From Pirellulales bacterium (GTDB lineage: Bacteria; Planctomycetota; Planctomycetia; Pirellulales; JAICIG01): a stretch of 64,000 nt of DNA. Shown here one piece after another: positions 23,953 through 33,533 of this stretch. Both the position numbers and the translations under genes were made by a program. Positions within the stretch are counted from its first letter, which is position 1. Every line of letters begins with the position of its first letter. The stretch is taken from the NCBI GenBank assembly GCA_035533075.1, contig DATLUO010000039.1:1-64000 (forward strand). The letters run 5' to 3'. A model generated the notes under the pieces. That model was not told where the DNA came from. It saw nothing but the letters and a program-made list of their open reading frames with translations, and ran no database searches.

Positions 23953-25086
23953 ATGAATCTTGTCAGAAAACCCACCCGTTCCGTCCGCATCGGCTCGGTG
24001 ACCATTGGCGATAACCGTCCGGTGGCCGTGCAAAGCATGACGGCCACGCACACTCAGGACATCGACGCCACCGTGGCCCAGGTCAACGCCTTGGCCGAGG
24101 CCGGGGCCGACGTGGTCCGCATCGCCGTCGATAGCAGCAAAGACGCCGAGGCGCTGGGCGAAATCCGCAAGCAGACCAACGCCAACCTCTCCGTCGATCT
24201 GCAAGAAAACTACCGGCTGGCAACGCTGGTGGCCCCGCACGTCAACAAGGTCCGCTACAACCCCGGCCACCTCTATCACCACGAGCGTAGCAAGCCCTGG
24301 CAGGAAAAGGTCCGCTTTTTGGCGGGCGTGGCCGCCGACAACGACTGCGCCATTCGCGTGGGCGTCAACTGCGGCTCGGTCGATCCGGCCAAACGCGAGA
24401 AGTACGCGGCCGACGACTCGATCACCCCCATGCTCGAAAGCGCCCTGGAGCACTGCGAGCTTCTCGATTCGATCGGCTTCACGCGCTACTGCGTCTCGCT
24501 GAAAGATTCCGACCCCAGGAAGGTGGTGGAGGTCAACCGCCGCTTCGCCGACGAGCGGCCCGACGTGCCGCTGCACCTGGGCGTGACCGAGGCGGGCATT
24601 CCGCCCGACGGCATCATCAAGACCCGCATCGCCTTCGAGCAGCTCATCAGCCGCGGCATCGGCGACACGATTCGCGTATCGCTCACCGTGCCCAATCCGC
24701 GTAAGCCCGAAGAGATCGCCGCCGGCCGGCAGATTTTGGCCGACATCGCCGCCGGCCGGGTGCGCAGCGTCGTCGATTATGGTCTCTCGACGTTGAACAT
24801 CATCAGTTGCCCGAGTTGTTCGCGGGTCGAGAACGAAGCCTTCGTCGAGTTGGCGCAGCAGGTGAAGGAGATGACGGCCTACGCACGCGAGCACGCCATC
24901 ACGATCGCGGTGATGGGTTGCCGGGTGAACGGACCTGGGGAGACCGACGATGCCGACCTGGGGCTGTGGTGCGGGCCGAACCATGTGAACCTCAAACGCC
25001 GCAGTGAGCAGATCGGCGCGTTTGCCTACGATGCCATTTTGCCCAGGTTGAAGCAGGAGTTGGATGCGTTGATCGCTGCGCAATGA
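23953..25086 (+). CDS. ispG: 4-hydroxy-3-methylbut-2-en-1-yl diphosphate synthase (flavodoxin)
   Basis: Converts MEcPP to HMBPP in the non-mevalonate (MEP) isoprenoid pathway using a [4Fe-4S] cluster. The 377-residue protein opens with [20 protein letters not shown] and [19 protein letters not shown]. It carries the TIM-barrel blocks VRYNPGH and IRVGVNCGS. The cluster ligands are in [12 protein letters not shown] and GCRVNGPGE near the C-terminus. It is the short, two-domain bacterial form. The ATG at 23953 is chosen over a longer in-frame start because the extra 84 codons include a dispersed AT-rich repeat. Confidence 0.97.
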   Translation: MNLVRKPTRSVRIGSVTIGDNRPVAVQSMTATHTQDIDATVAQVNALAEAGADVVRIAVDSSKDAEALGEIRKQTNANLSVDLQENYRLATLVAPHVNKVRYNPGHLYHHERSKPWQEKVRFLAGVAADNDCAIRVGVNCGSVDPAKREKYAADDSITPMLESALEHCELLDSIGFTRYCVSLKDSDPRKVVEVNRRFADERPDVPLHLGVTEAGIPPDGIIKTRIAFEQLISRGIGDTIRVSLTVPNPRKPEEIAAGRQILADIAAGRVRSVVDYGLSTLNIISCPSCSRVENEAFVELAQQVKEMTAYAREHAITIAVMGCRVNGPGETDDADLGLWCGPNHVNLKRRSEQIGAFAYDAILPRLKQELDALIAAQ

Positions 25087-25116
25087 GGGATGAGGGATAA
25101 GGGATGAGGGATAAGG
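25084..25116. repeat. GGGATGAG/GGGATAAG repeat
   Basis: Four units of ATGAGGG or ATAAGGG follow the ispG stop codon directly, overlapping its last bases. The same motif is found at 1688-1720 and 51766-51808. Confidence 0.85.
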
Positions 25117-25125
25117 TGTGGCACA

Positions 25126-25350
25126 GTGAAAACGCGAACTCGATCCATCATCGCCGGCATCCTCGCGTGGAGCACCTTTGGGGCCGTCAATGGGTCCGTG
25201 ATCGGGGCATCCATTCACCTCCTCGCCGGCCAAGCTAGGCCGTCGTCTCGCGGAATGCTGCTCGGCGCGCTAGGTGGCGGATTGGCCGGAACACTACTGT
25301 GGCTTCTCGTTGCCGCCCTCAGAAGTCTGCGCCACCAGCCACCACCCTGA
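25126..25350 (+). CDS. Possible small membrane protein
   Basis: A 74-residue frame from a GTG at 25126 (AAGG about 10 nt upstream) encodes two hydrophobic, glycine-rich segments (IIAGILAWSTFGAVNGSVIGASIHLLAG and LLGALGGGLAGTLLWLLVAAL, about residues 8-35 and 44-66). The glycine spacing resembles small two-helix channel or glycine-zipper proteins. It is bounded by repeats on both sides and may be only weakly expressed or not a gene. Confidence 0.45.
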   Translation: MKTRTRSIIAGILAWSTFGAVNGSVIGASIHLLAGQARPSSRGMLLGALGGGLAGTLLWLLVAALRSLRHQPPP

Positions 25351-25388
25351 ATCCCTGCGCGCCGGGAAACCCTGAACCCAGAACCCTT
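25347..25388. repeat. CCCTGAATCCC / GAACCCTGAACCC repeat
   Basis: A block reading TGAATCCCTGCGCGCCGGG followed by AAACCCTGAACCCAGAACCC closely matches the one at 53536-53597. It lies at the end of the small membrane ORF and between convergent genes. Confidence 0.8.
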
Positions 25389-25397
25389 CTCTGAACG

Positions 25398-26024
25398 CTA
25401 TCCCGCCTCATGCATCACCGCCGCCAACTCGGTCAGAATCATAGCGGTGGCGCCCCATATCCGGTGTCGGCCCCATTGGAAATGCGGCACGCTCAACTCG
25501 ATTCCCCGTTGACGCCGCGTGTGGCTGCCGCGCGCCGCCGGATCGAGCAGCCGGGAAAGGGGTACTTCGAGCAACTCGCTTACCTCGTCGGCGCTGGGAC
25601 GGAACCGCGGCCGCGCATCAATGGCCGCCACCCAGGGAGTGACCAGATATTCGCTCACGAAGACGTAAATCGGCGACAGCGGGCCGAGCAGCGACACCTC
25701 GCTCGCTGGCACACCCAGCTCTTCCGCCAACTCGCGCAAGGCAGCCTGTGCGGTCGTCTCACCCGGCTCGCTGGCCCCGCCCGGCAGGCTGATCTGGCCG
25801 GCATGGGCGGTTAACGTCGCCGGACGCACCGTGAGCGGCAGATACCAGTCGCCGGCGTGCGGATAAAGCAGGGCGATCACGGCCGCGTCACGCGCGCGGC
25901 AGGTGGGCGGCCCGAAATGCCGGCCGTAACACAGCGACGGTTCCATTTCGCGTTGCACGGCCTTGCCGGGCAGGGGCGGCCTGGTCAACCGGTCTCGAAT
26001 CGCTTGTAAAAGATCCGCGTTCAT
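25398..26024 (-). CDS. Nudix hydrolase, CoA pyrophosphatase type
   Basis: Likely hydrolyses CoA or acyl-CoA derivatives to phosphopantetheine and adenosine 3',5'-bisphosphate. The 208-residue protein contains the Nudix box GGASEPGETTAQAALRELAEELGV. The family-specific motif before it, TAHAGQISLPGG, matches the CoA-pyrophosphatase (NudL/UPF0035) subgroup, as does YVFVSEYLVTPWVA after it. Length is normal. It is divergent from the signal peptidase gene (start codons about 130 nt apart) and convergent with the small membrane ORF. Confidence 0.9.
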   Translation of the reverse strand: MNADLLQAIRDRLTRPPLPGKAVQREMEPSLCYGRHFGPPTCRARDAAVIALLYPHAGDWYLPLTVRPATLTAHAGQISLPGGASEPGETTAQAALRELAEELGVPASEVSLLGPLSPIYVFVSEYLVTPWVAAIDARPRFRPSADEVSELLEVPLSRLLDPAARGSHTRRQRGIELSVPHFQWGRHRIWGATAMILTELAAVMHEAG

Positions 26025-26151
26025 TCGCCTCCTGCCAAAAGCAGCATTCCGCTACAGTATACTGCGCGCGGCCACGAATGAGGCCATTGCGGTGGCTGGG
26101 GCTTACAATTCAAAGTTCCTGGCCGGGGCGGTTTTCGCTATATTCAGTGGT

Positions 26152-27939
26152 ATGGCAAAGAAGAAACCCGACCCGTCGCGTAAGCCCGATCCAAAACCCG
26201 CCGACGACAAGGCCAAAGCCACCCCGCGCGACAGCCTGCGCGAGACGGTCGAATCGATCGTGATCGCCTTTGTGCTGGCGTTTCTGTTCCGCACCTTCGA
26301 GGCGGAAGCGTTTGTGATTCCCACCGGGTCGATGGCCCCCACGTTGATGGGCCGCCATAAGGACCTGGCTTGTTCCAACTGCGGCTATCACTACCGTGTC
26401 AGCGCCAGCGACGAAGAGCGGCGTGGAGGCGGCGACTGGGCGAGTTCGCTGGAGCGGCAGCGGCACGAGGTCCGCGCATGCACCTGCCCGATTTGCCGAT
26501 ATGAGATGCGGTTTGGCCGCGGCGACCCGGACGAATCGGTGCCGCACCGCTCCTATAAGGGCGATCGGATTCTCGTGGCCAAGTTTCCCTATGAGTTCAG
26601 CGGCCCCAATCGCTGGGACATCGCCGTGTTCAAGAATCCCGGCAGGGCCAAAGAGAACTATATCAAGCGGGTGGTCGGGCTGCCCAACGAGTCGGTCGTC
26701 ATCTGCCACGGCGACGTGCTGACGGCCGGGAATCCCGCGGCCCAGGACCGGCTGCAAGGGGTGATCGACGATCTTCCCTCCGAGCTGAACGCCGAAGTTG
26801 TGGGCTTCTTGCAGCGGGAGAGCGTGTTGGAGATCGAGCGAAAACCGCCCGCCAAGGTCGAGGCCATGCTGCAGGTCGTCCACGATAACAATTATCTGTC
26901 GCCCCGCTTGCCCGCGCGTTGGTATCCCGTTGAGACGAACGCCGACCACTGGGAGCGAATCGACGACGCCAAAGGTTTTCGCTACGACGGCACGGGCGAG
27001 GGCGAAGCGCTGGCCGTGTATCAGCACCTCGTCGCCTCGCCGCAGGACTGGCGCGCTCTGGAGCAAAATCCGCGCATGACGGCCGAAGAGCTGCGGATTC
27101 AGCCGCAGCTTATCTCCGATTTCTACGCCTACAACACCGGGGTCTCCGACAACGATTTCTCCGGGTCCGACACGCGCGGCTCGCGGTGGGTCGGCGATCT
27201 GGCCGTCGAATGCCGCGTGGCGGTCGAAGGCGAGCGGGGCGATCTGCTGTTCGTGCTCGTGGAAGGCGGTTACTTCTTCCGCTGCCGCATCGACGTGGCC
27301 AGCGGCGCGGCCCAACTTTCGATTTCCAGCGACGCCCGCTTCGACGAGCAGGCTGCGGCGCCGCTCGCGGCGCAGACGGCAACGACGGCCATCCGCGGCC
27401 GCGGAACGCACCGCGTTCGTTTTGCGAACGTCGACGACCAGCTCCATCTGTGGGTCGATGGCGCGGTGGTCGCCTCGCTCCCCTTCCGGCCCTTGGAGAA
27501 CGGCCTGCCGACCGAGGACGACCTGAACCCGGTGCAAATCGGCTGCCTCGGGGTGGCCGCCGAATTTCGCGACCTGCGCGTGCTGCGTGACATCTACTAC
27601 GTGGCGAACAGCATCGGGGTATACGAGGACGAGGGGCACGGCCATGAGATACCGCTGCCGCCGGACCAGTGGCCGCCGTTGAACCAGTTGCGGGCGCTCT
27701 ATTTCCCGCTCTCCGCCGACCGCTTTCTGGTGCTGGGCGATAACAGCCCGCGCAGTGCCGACAGCCGCTTATGGGACGGCCGCGACGAGGAAGGCAGGAC
27801 TGAATACTACGTCAAGCGCGATTTGCTGGTCGGCAAGGCGCTTTACATTTACTGGCCGCACGCGCTGCCGTTGCCGGGCTTTCCGAATAGCTGGTTTCCG
27901 TTCATTCCCAACGTGCCCCGGATGGGCTTTGTGCGTTAA
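26152..27939 (+). CDS. lepB: Very large signal peptidase I with inserted zinc ribbon and lectin-like region
   Basis: Cleaves signal peptides at the outer face of the membrane. The 595-residue protein (usual length 180-320) has one N-terminal membrane helix (ESIVIAFVLAFLFRTF), catalytic Ser60 in IPTGSMAPTL, and general-base Lys172 in NYIKRVVGLPNE. The closing GDNSPRSADSRLWDG box lies near the C-terminus, with ALYIYWPH after it. Two insertions are unusual. A Cys4 zinc ribbon lies between Ser and Lys (CSNC at 74-77, CPIC at 112-115). A stretch of about 350 residues between the Lys and the final box includes a strand-rich, LamG-like part (TTAIRGRGTHRVRFANVDDQ, LHLWVDGAVVASLPF). Upstream in-frame codons were excluded. 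Confidence 0.92.
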   Translation: MAKKKPDPSRKPDPKPADDKAKATPRDSLRETVESIVIAFVLAFLFRTFEAEAFVIPTGSMAPTLMGRHKDLACSNCGYHYRVSASDEERRGGGDWASSLERQRHEVRACTCPICRYEMRFGRGDPDESVPHRSYKGDRILVAKFPYEFSGPNRWDIAVFKNPGRAKENYIKRVVGLPNESVVICHGDVLTAGNPAAQDRLQGVIDDLPSELNAEVVGFLQRESVLEIERKPPAKVEAMLQVVHDNNYLSPRLPARWYPVETNADHWERIDDAKGFRYDGTGEGEALAVYQHLVASPQDWRALEQNPRMTAEELRIQPQLISDFYAYNTGVSDNDFSGSDTRGSRWVGDLAVECRVAVEGERGDLLFVLVEGGYFFRCRIDVASGAAQLSISSDARFDEQAAAPLAAQTATTAIRGRGTHRVRFANVDDQLHLWVDGAVVASLPFRPLENGLPTEDDLNPVQIGCLGVAAEFRDLRVLRDIYYVANSIGVYEDEGHGHEIPLPPDQWPPLNQLRALYFPLSADRFLVLGDNSPRSADSRLWDGRDEEGRTEYYVKRDLLVGKALYIYWPHALPLPGFPNSWFPFIPNVPRMGFVR

Positions 27940-27943
27940 AAAG

Positions 27944-28004
27944 GGAGGATGGCCTTCCTAGGCCGTCCCGTTGATCGTGGGACGGCCTAGGAACGCCATC
28001 CTCC
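27944..28004. repeat. 26-bp-arm palindrome (GGAGGATGGCCTTCCTAGGC family)
   Basis: Arms starting at GGAGGATGGC (27944) and ending GCCATCCTCC (28004) are almost perfectly complementary around a short loop. It lies between the signal peptidase stop and the lptB ribosome site, so it may stabilise or terminate the upstream transcript; no T-run follows. Confidence 0.9.
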
Positions 28005-28026
28005 GTGTTACCGTCAAGGAGGACCG

Positions 28027-28794
<768 letters not shown>

Positions 28795-28843
28795 TAAGGG
28801 AGGGTTAATTTCAGCAGGCGACTGCCCCGGAAGCTTGTTATAA

Positions 28844-29242
28844 TTGAAGGATGCCCGACAAGTGGCGGGAATTGCTCTGGGAACGAGTGAGGTTGTACGT
28901 GAGTTAGCGGAAATGCTTTGCGCGGCCCAGACGGGCCGCGTCGAAATGTTTCCGTTTCCGTCACTGACCGGTCCTGACGATGCCCCGTGGCAAGGTATTC
29001 GCCGCGCAATGCAAAATGCCGATGCGATCCATTTCAGCCTCAAGGGATTGGCGAGAGACGATTTCCAAAGATGGCTCAAGAGCGGCTATCTCCGCTACGA
29101 CCCCGGGCTGAACGAGTTTGGCTGGACGAACCGCGAGCTTTACGAAGTACTCACGTCCGAACATCTACTCGCGAAGACGACGTTTTATGGCGAGTCAGGA
29201 GAGATCATCGATGAGCCTACCGACTGGCTGGATTTGTCCTAA
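28844..29242 (+). CDS. Small protein resembling a polymorphic-toxin tip (orphan)
   Basis: A 132-codon frame with the pattern RRAMQNADAIHFSLKGL, DDFQRWLKSGY, GWTNRELYEVLTS and KTTFYGESGEII. I recall C-terminal toxin domains of Rhs/contact-dependent systems with a similar order: a D-x-I-x-F-x-L strand, then an x-T-x-x-E-L helix, then a T-x-F-Y strand. The start is uncertain. TTG at 28844 opens the frame with no good ribosome site, and in-frame ATGs lie near 28910. The gene may be a 5'-truncated fragment. It overlaps the next gene by 32 nt. The surrounding DNA is visibly less GC-rich than lptB. Toxin assignment is speculative. Confidence 0.5.
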   Translation: MKDARQVAGIALGTSEVVRELAEMLCAAQTGRVEMFPFPSLTGPDDAPWQGIRRAMQNADAIHFSLKGLARDDFQRWLKSGYLRYDPGLNEFGWTNRELYEVLTSEHLLAKTTFYGESGEIIDEPTDWLDLS

Positions 29243-29615
29243 TGGCGATCAAGAACTGACTGAATTGAGGGGCCTCCGTGCCGACGTACTTCGCTACTTC
29301 GCCACGCCACATCGGATGCTCGTCATTCGCGTAAAAGAGGTTGCCGGGAGCACCGAGCCACGATTCATTCTATGCACGGGCGTTTTGCGAATGGAGGTGC
29401 CGCCGAGTTGGTTGGTCGAGCGATTGCACTGTTCCAGGGTCGATGAAAATACTCTGCTGCTTGAAGATAGGCAACCATCAATGAGGGTCCAATGCTACGC
29501 TCTCAGAGTGTTCAGCGATGCCGAGTTCAAGCGATGGCTGGGTCCCGATTTTGCGCTGGTCGATCCCTCCGCTGAGGAATTTCATTCGGTTCCGCAACCC
29601 TCGGTCGCGACCTGA
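29211..29615 (+). CDS. Hypothetical protein overlapping the toxin-like gene (possible immunity partner)
   Basis: The 134-residue protein starts at an ATG (29211) with AGGAGAG 8 nt upstream, inside the end of the previous gene in another frame. It reads as an alpha/beta domain: LRADVLRYFATPHRMLVIRV, PRFILCTGVLRMEVPPSW, VQCYALRVFSDAEFKRWLG. No signal peptide or membrane segment. Tight overlap with a toxin-like gene is typical of immunity proteins, but I do not recognise the family. Confidence 0.6.
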   Translation: MSLPTGWICPNGDQELTELRGLRADVLRYFATPHRMLVIRVKEVAGSTEPRFILCTGVLRMEVPPSWLVERLHCSRVDENTLLLEDRQPSMRVQCYALRVFSDAEFKRWLGPDFALVDPSAEEFHSVPQPSVAT

Positions 29616-30026
29616 TTCCGTCGACCGCAGCATGTTGCCTTTGAACGCGCGCTCGCTTCCTCCGCTCGACGACCAGGCTTGCTCGAACGCGAGCATGCTC
29701 TTAAACCCCTGCTCCCCTGACAATGCCGAGGGATGGGCACGTGGTCGATCAGCGCTGTAGATGGCGTCCCATTCGCCGGTGTTCCATGCGTACGACCACA
29801 CATGATATTTCTCTTCGGCCCTATTCCTTGGCGGCCGCTTGGCGAGGCGCTGCTGGCGGCGCTCGATCGTGTCGCCAGCCGCATTGGCGCCGAAGCGATC
29901 AGCATCGGTGACGAGCGCGAAGGCGCAAACGTGCTCGCCGGAGCGACGATCCAGCAGATCCAGGTATGCCTGCCGCGCCTCGTCGCGGATGATCGAGCGA
30001 AAGTCGGCAAACGTCTCCAAGGTCAT
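29478..30026 (-). CDS. DUF4303-like protein, probably 3'-truncated
   Basis: The first ~100 residues fit the DUF4303 pattern: FADFRSIIRDEARQAYLDLL, CAFALVTDADRFGANAAGDT, a basic middle part, then YAWNTGEWDAIYSAD. The remaining ~80 codons do not continue the family pattern and overlap 138 nt of the opposite-strand gene ending at 29615. I infer that the true 3' part is lost and the frame reads into neighbouring DNA. The ribosome site before the ATG at 30026 is weak. DUF4303 proteins are of unknown function, and I think some occur near toxin genes. Confidence 0.45.
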   Translation of the reverse strand: MTLETFADFRSIIRDEARQAYLDLLDRRSGEHVCAFALVTDADRFGANAAGDTIERRQQRLAKRPPRNRAEEKYHVWSYAWNTGEWDAIYSADRPRAHPSALSGEQGFKSMLAFEQAWSSSGGSERAFKGNMLRSTESGRDRGLRNRMKFLSGGIDQRKIGTQPSLELGIAEHSESVALDPH

Positions 30027-30189
30027 CGCTCGTTAGCTTGTGTGGGAGAGCGGCCGGTCGCGAAATTCATTCGGGTCATCGTTCATGTCAGTTCGCAACC
30101 TTGGCCATTGTTTTAGTATATCTTCATTGTCCGTCGGGCGTCAGATTGGTGCCAAGTCTGCCGAAAGCCACCAGCGTCCGCGCGGCAAG
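30027..30189. other. Intergenic stretch between the cassette genes and the distal repeat copy
   Basis: No convincing gene. A plus-strand frame here ends in the duplicated lptB tail (DMPDRDSQDRPHAA) but has no ribosome site and no protein pattern of its own. Confidence 0.5.
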
Positions 30190-30255
30190 CTTCGGCGAAG
30201 GCATGGACATGCCCGACCGCGACAGCCAAGATCGCCCGCATGCGGCGTAGTAAGG
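30190..30255 (+). repeat. 66-bp direct repeat, copy 2
   Basis: Duplicate of the lptB 3' end, 64 of 66 bases identical to 28734-28799; the differences lie at positions 13 and 40 of the repeat. It is not attached to an lptB coding region, so it is the remnant side of the duplication. Confidence 0.95.
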
Positions 30256-30440
30256 CGTCAGGCATCAGGGGCCGGGCGTCAGGGGGCTCGGGGTTCGGGG
30301 TTCAGGAAATTGCAAATTGCGAATTGCGAATTGAAAATTGCCCAACGCCCAACGCCTGACGCCTTTCCAACGGTGGGACGGCGCTCGCCAGCTCGCTGGT
30401 GCCCATCTACGGCCTTCCTGAACCCTGAACCCTGAACCCC
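30256..30440. repeat. Mixed dispersed repeats (GCGTCAGGC, TTCAGGG, TTGCGAA, GGTGGGACGGCGCTCG)
   Basis: Short blocks of several families stand side by side: GCGTCAGGCATCAGG (30256-30290), GGTTCGGGGTTCAGG (30290-30305), AATTGCGAATTGCGAATTG (30310-30337), CCAACGCCTGACGCC (30348-30363), a diverged GGTGGGACGGCGCTCGCC block (30372-30405) and GAACCCTGAACCCTGAACCC (30418-30438). No gene is seen. Confidence 0.85.
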
Positions 30441-32861
30441 CTACGGCTTCGTCACGCGCAATGCAAATCGCAACGTCGGCAACTCGACCGACTGCTCGCC
30501 AAGTTGCAAATGCGGCTTGATCTGTACGATGCGGCGAATTGGGCTGGCCGTCGCGCCTTCGCCGGCTTGGAGCTTCAGCTCAAAACGTTCGACGCCGGGA
30601 GCAATCGTCGTAGACTCCGCGGCGACGCCTTTGGGCAATCCTGTCAACGTCAACTCGATGGCGGTCGCCGCCGAAACGTTGCGGACCACGCTGAACTCCA
30701 CCTTGGCCGCACCGCCCTGCGGCAGGTTGATCTGCTGCGAGGCCAACTCGACCGTGGCCAGGGGCAACACGTTCAGGTCGAGCGGGAAGGTGGCCACTAC
30801 GGGTTCCTTTTTGCCGGCCAGGGGCATCGTGGCCTGCACGAGTACGCGGTGCGGGCCGGGCGTCAGTTCTGTGCCGGCCGTCAATTCGATTTCGGCGGCG
30901 TTTTGTTCGGCGGCGATCTCACCGTTGGCGGACGCCAACCCGCTTGGCAGGTTGACCAGGCTGAGCTGAATCTTGCCCACGTAGCCCTCGCGTCGCTCGG
31001 CGGCGACCCGCAGCTTGACCTTGCCGCCCGGCACCAACCGATCGGCCAGCGAGGCCTGAATCGCCAATTCGGCCCCTTGCCGGCTGACGCCGACGGCCAC
31101 GTCCGAGAGACGGGTTTCCAGCGCGCCATTGACCGGCAACGACGACCAAACGACCGGTTGCGTCGCCAGCCGCTTCATCGCCGGCACATCGGCCTGCGCA
31201 GCCGTGCTGCCGACGATGCGGACCAGCGAGGCACTGCTGACAGCCGCGAAATCGGCCGCCAGGTTGATGGTGGCCTCGTTCTGGCCGGCGGCGATGGTCG
31301 CCGCGCTTGCCCGCACGCCTTCGGGCAGACCTTCGACGCTGATCTCGATCGGGCCGATGTATCCGTTGCGAAACGCCCGGACCACGAGACTGCCGGTGCC
31401 GCCCCGGTCGAGGCTCAGCGAGCCGCTGCCGATGCCCGCGTATGTGGCTTGGACGGGACCATTGCGGCGTCCGGCGGGCGGAGCAGCATTGGCGATGGCC
31501 GGCTGAACGACCAGCTCGAAGTCGGCGGCCGCCGGGCTCAGTTCCAGACGATAGGCGTACTCCGGCCCGCCGTTGCCATAGCGGTCTTCGATCGCGAGGT
31601 AATAGTCTCCCTCCACTGTGGCCGTAAACTCACCCAGCGGGTCGTCGATGGGCGGCGTGGCGATGGCCCGCACGACCGGCGGTTCGCGGGGCACCGGCTG
31701 GCGGTCGTCGAGCGAAAGCAGCTCCTTGCCGCCGGCCTCACTCACGGTGACGAGGGCGTCGAGGGGACTGCCGAGCTGCTGGGCAGCCACGCGCAAGGCC
31801 AGCTTGCCGCCCGCCGCGAGGTGAAAACGAAACACATCACGATCGCCCGGCCGGTCGACGCGGCCATTGACGGTGACGGGCCAATTTACCGGCGCCGCCT
31901 GCGGTGGCTCGTCGTTCGGTTCGTTCTCCAGCACCTCCGGCGCGTCGCCGACGGTGAAAAACGCCGGAGCGGCAAGCACGTCGTCGCCGAACGGGAATTG
32001 CCAGCGCATAAGTTGCCACGACGGGTCGCCCGTCAAATCGACGGTGTGAATGAACGGCTGGTCGAGCGTGCCGCCGCTGAAGGTGACGGGCACCTTCGAC
32101 CCGCGCTGGCCGCCCAGGGGATACATGGCGGTGGCGAAGGCGATCGGCCCGATCCGCAACTGGTAGGTGGCGAAGTCGGCGCCGGCGTAGGTGAGGTCGC
32201 GGAGACGAAGACAGTAGCTGCCCGACTCAGGGAATGTGTAGACCAGGCGGTTGTCGGGGGCGATGTCACGCGGTGCGGCCGACTGCTGCGCCAGCTCGCG
32301 TCCGGCGGAGTCGAAGAGCGTGAGCACCGGCCGCAACGGCGAACCGAGCCGCTGGGCGAGCACGTCGAACACGACTCGCTGGCCGGCCGCCGCGTCGAAG
32401 CGAAACCAATCATGGTCGGCCGCCGCGAGCACGCCGGATACCCCGCAAGGCCAACGCACGGGCGTGGCCTCCGACAGGCTGTTGTTGTCTTCGTGCTCCT
32501 CGGTCTGGGGCCAGGGGTCGATGCGCACCAACTTGGGATTCGACAGGCCGTGCTTGGCCAGAAAGTAGCAGGCGAAAACACCGGGCGGAGCGTCGGCGGC
32601 CACTTCCACGGCCACACGCGCTTGCTTGGCCTCGACGGCGAGAACTTTGGCCAGCTTCACTCCCGGCGGCCCGACAATGCGGTCAAGGTCTTCCAGACGC
32701 TCGCCCATGACGGTCACTTCCACGGTTTGTCCGCGGGCCAAGCCGGTCGGCTGCAAATGATGGATGGCGGGCATATCGTCGCGCAGCCGCTGGGCGACCA
32801 TCTGGGCCCGCGCCGGCGATGCCGCCAGAAGCACCGCGAGAAAGAACGTCCGCCATGCCAT
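30441..32861 (-). CDS. Secreted PPC-domain protein
   Basis: The 806-residue protein has a signal peptide (MAWRTFFLAVLLAASPARAQ) and is strand-rich throughout. It shows an IPT/TIG-like start (LQPTGLARGQTVEVTVMGERL). Two PPC-like domains follow, marked by ENEPND or EHEDNNSLSEATP, DHDWFRFDAAAGQRVVFDV, DRDVFRFHLAAGGKLALRVA and GDYYLAIEDRYGNGG. Later parts are repeated immunoglobulin-like segments (GYIGPIEISVEGLPEGVRA, GYVGKIQLSLVNLPSGLA). PPC domains usually accompany secreted proteases or surface proteins; no catalytic motif is visible here. This is a common planctomycete protein type of unknown role, possibly cell-surface. The upstream 670 nt contain repeats only. Confidence 0.85.
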   Translation of the reverse strand: MAWRTFFLAVLLAASPARAQMVAQRLRDDMPAIHHLQPTGLARGQTVEVTVMGERLEDLDRIVGPPGVKLAKVLAVEAKQARVAVEVAADAPPGVFACYFLAKHGLSNPKLVRIDPWPQTEEHEDNNSLSEATPVRWPCGVSGVLAAADHDWFRFDAAAGQRVVFDVLAQRLGSPLRPVLTLFDSAGRELAQQSAAPRDIAPDNRLVYTFPESGSYCLRLRDLTYAGADFATYQLRIGPIAFATAMYPLGGQRGSKVPVTFSGGTLDQPFIHTVDLTGDPSWQLMRWQFPFGDDVLAAPAFFTVGDAPEVLENEPNDEPPQAAPVNWPVTVNGRVDRPGDRDVFRFHLAAGGKLALRVAAQQLGSPLDALVTVSEAGGKELLSLDDRQPVPREPPVVRAIATPPIDDPLGEFTATVEGDYYLAIEDRYGNGGPEYAYRLELSPAAADFELVVQPAIANAAPPAGRRNGPVQATYAGIGSGSLSLDRGGTGSLVVRAFRNGYIGPIEISVEGLPEGVRASAATIAAGQNEATINLAADFAAVSSASLVRIVGSTAAQADVPAMKRLATQPVVWSSLPVNGALETRLSDVAVGVSRQGAELAIQASLADRLVPGGKVKLRVAAERREGYVGKIQLSLVNLPSGLASANGEIAAEQNAAEIELTAGTELTPGPHRVLVQATMPLAGKKEPVVATFPLDLNVLPLATVELASQQINLPQGGAAKVEFSVVRNVSAATAIELTLTGLPKGVAAESTTIAPGVERFELKLQAGEGATASPIRRIVQIKPHLQLGEQSVELPTLRFALRVTKP

Positions 32862-33533
32862 GCGAAATTCCTAGCGACGCGCTGAAAGAATTGCGATACC
32901 GTGCCGAAACTATACCCCTACTTCGCCGCGGGGGTTTCAGTATTGTACCGTCGCCCGCGCCCTTCCGCTTGCGGAGCAAGCGGGCCACGTAGCCCGCTCG
33001 CTCCGCGAGCGGAACGGCTTTGCACCACCTGCTCAACGTTTTCCGTTCACGAGAGCGTTCCATGGCGTCGGCGCCCTTCCGCTTGCGGAGCAAGCGGGCC
33101 ACTTGGCGCATAAAAAAGCCCTTCGCAGGCGGGGCAGGTACCTGGAAGGGCCGGTAGCCGGAGTTGCCTCCAGCCGCCGCGTAGCATTTTGAGAGCCATC
33201 CCGGTGCTTGTCAAGTGGTGAAAAAACAAAAACATCCGTTTCGGCCAAGCCGCGGCGCATGACCACCGCGCAGCAAAAAAGACGTGGCCGCTGCTGGCTT
33301 TTTTTGACAAGTTGCTGACTTGTCGCCAATTTGCTGACCTGCAAACTTTCGCTTGCATTTTTCAGCTCACGGTCACGTCTTACGGTAACGGACTTTTGGG
33401 CGATTCGTTTCCTTTCGGATTTGAAATCACCCCGCTGAGTTGGAAAGCCTTTCGGTTTTCGGTTCAGCTTAGGTCCGTTACTTAATTGAATAGTAGGCCT
33501 GTCCAGTGACCGAGAATAGCTGGACACATGTCT
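32862..33533. other. Long intergenic region with palindromic repeats
   Basis: About 670 nt without a supported gene. Two copies of CCTTCCGCTTGCGGAGCAAG (near 32963 and 33073) extend into hairpins with CCCGCTCGCTCCGCGAGCGG-like sequence. A perfect 7-bp inverted repeat GACAAGT-TGCTG-ACTTGTC (33306-33324) follows a T7 run. The segment 33200-33500 is visibly richer in A+T than neighbouring genes and may hold the promoter of the PPC-protein gene. A minus-strand frame at 33033-33527 looks non-coding. Confidence 0.6.

Noticed and set aside
28839-28844. TATAAT just before the toxin-like gene as a promoter
   Set aside because: No -35 element at proper spacing, and the gene start itself is uncertain.
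30038-30250. 70-codon frame ending in the LptB tail peptide
   Set aside because: The tail comes from the duplicated 66-bp repeat; the rest has no coding signal.
33033-33527. Minus-strand 164-codon frame between the PPC gene and carA
   Set aside because: Translation crosses two palindromic repeats and shows no protein-like hydrophobic pattern.
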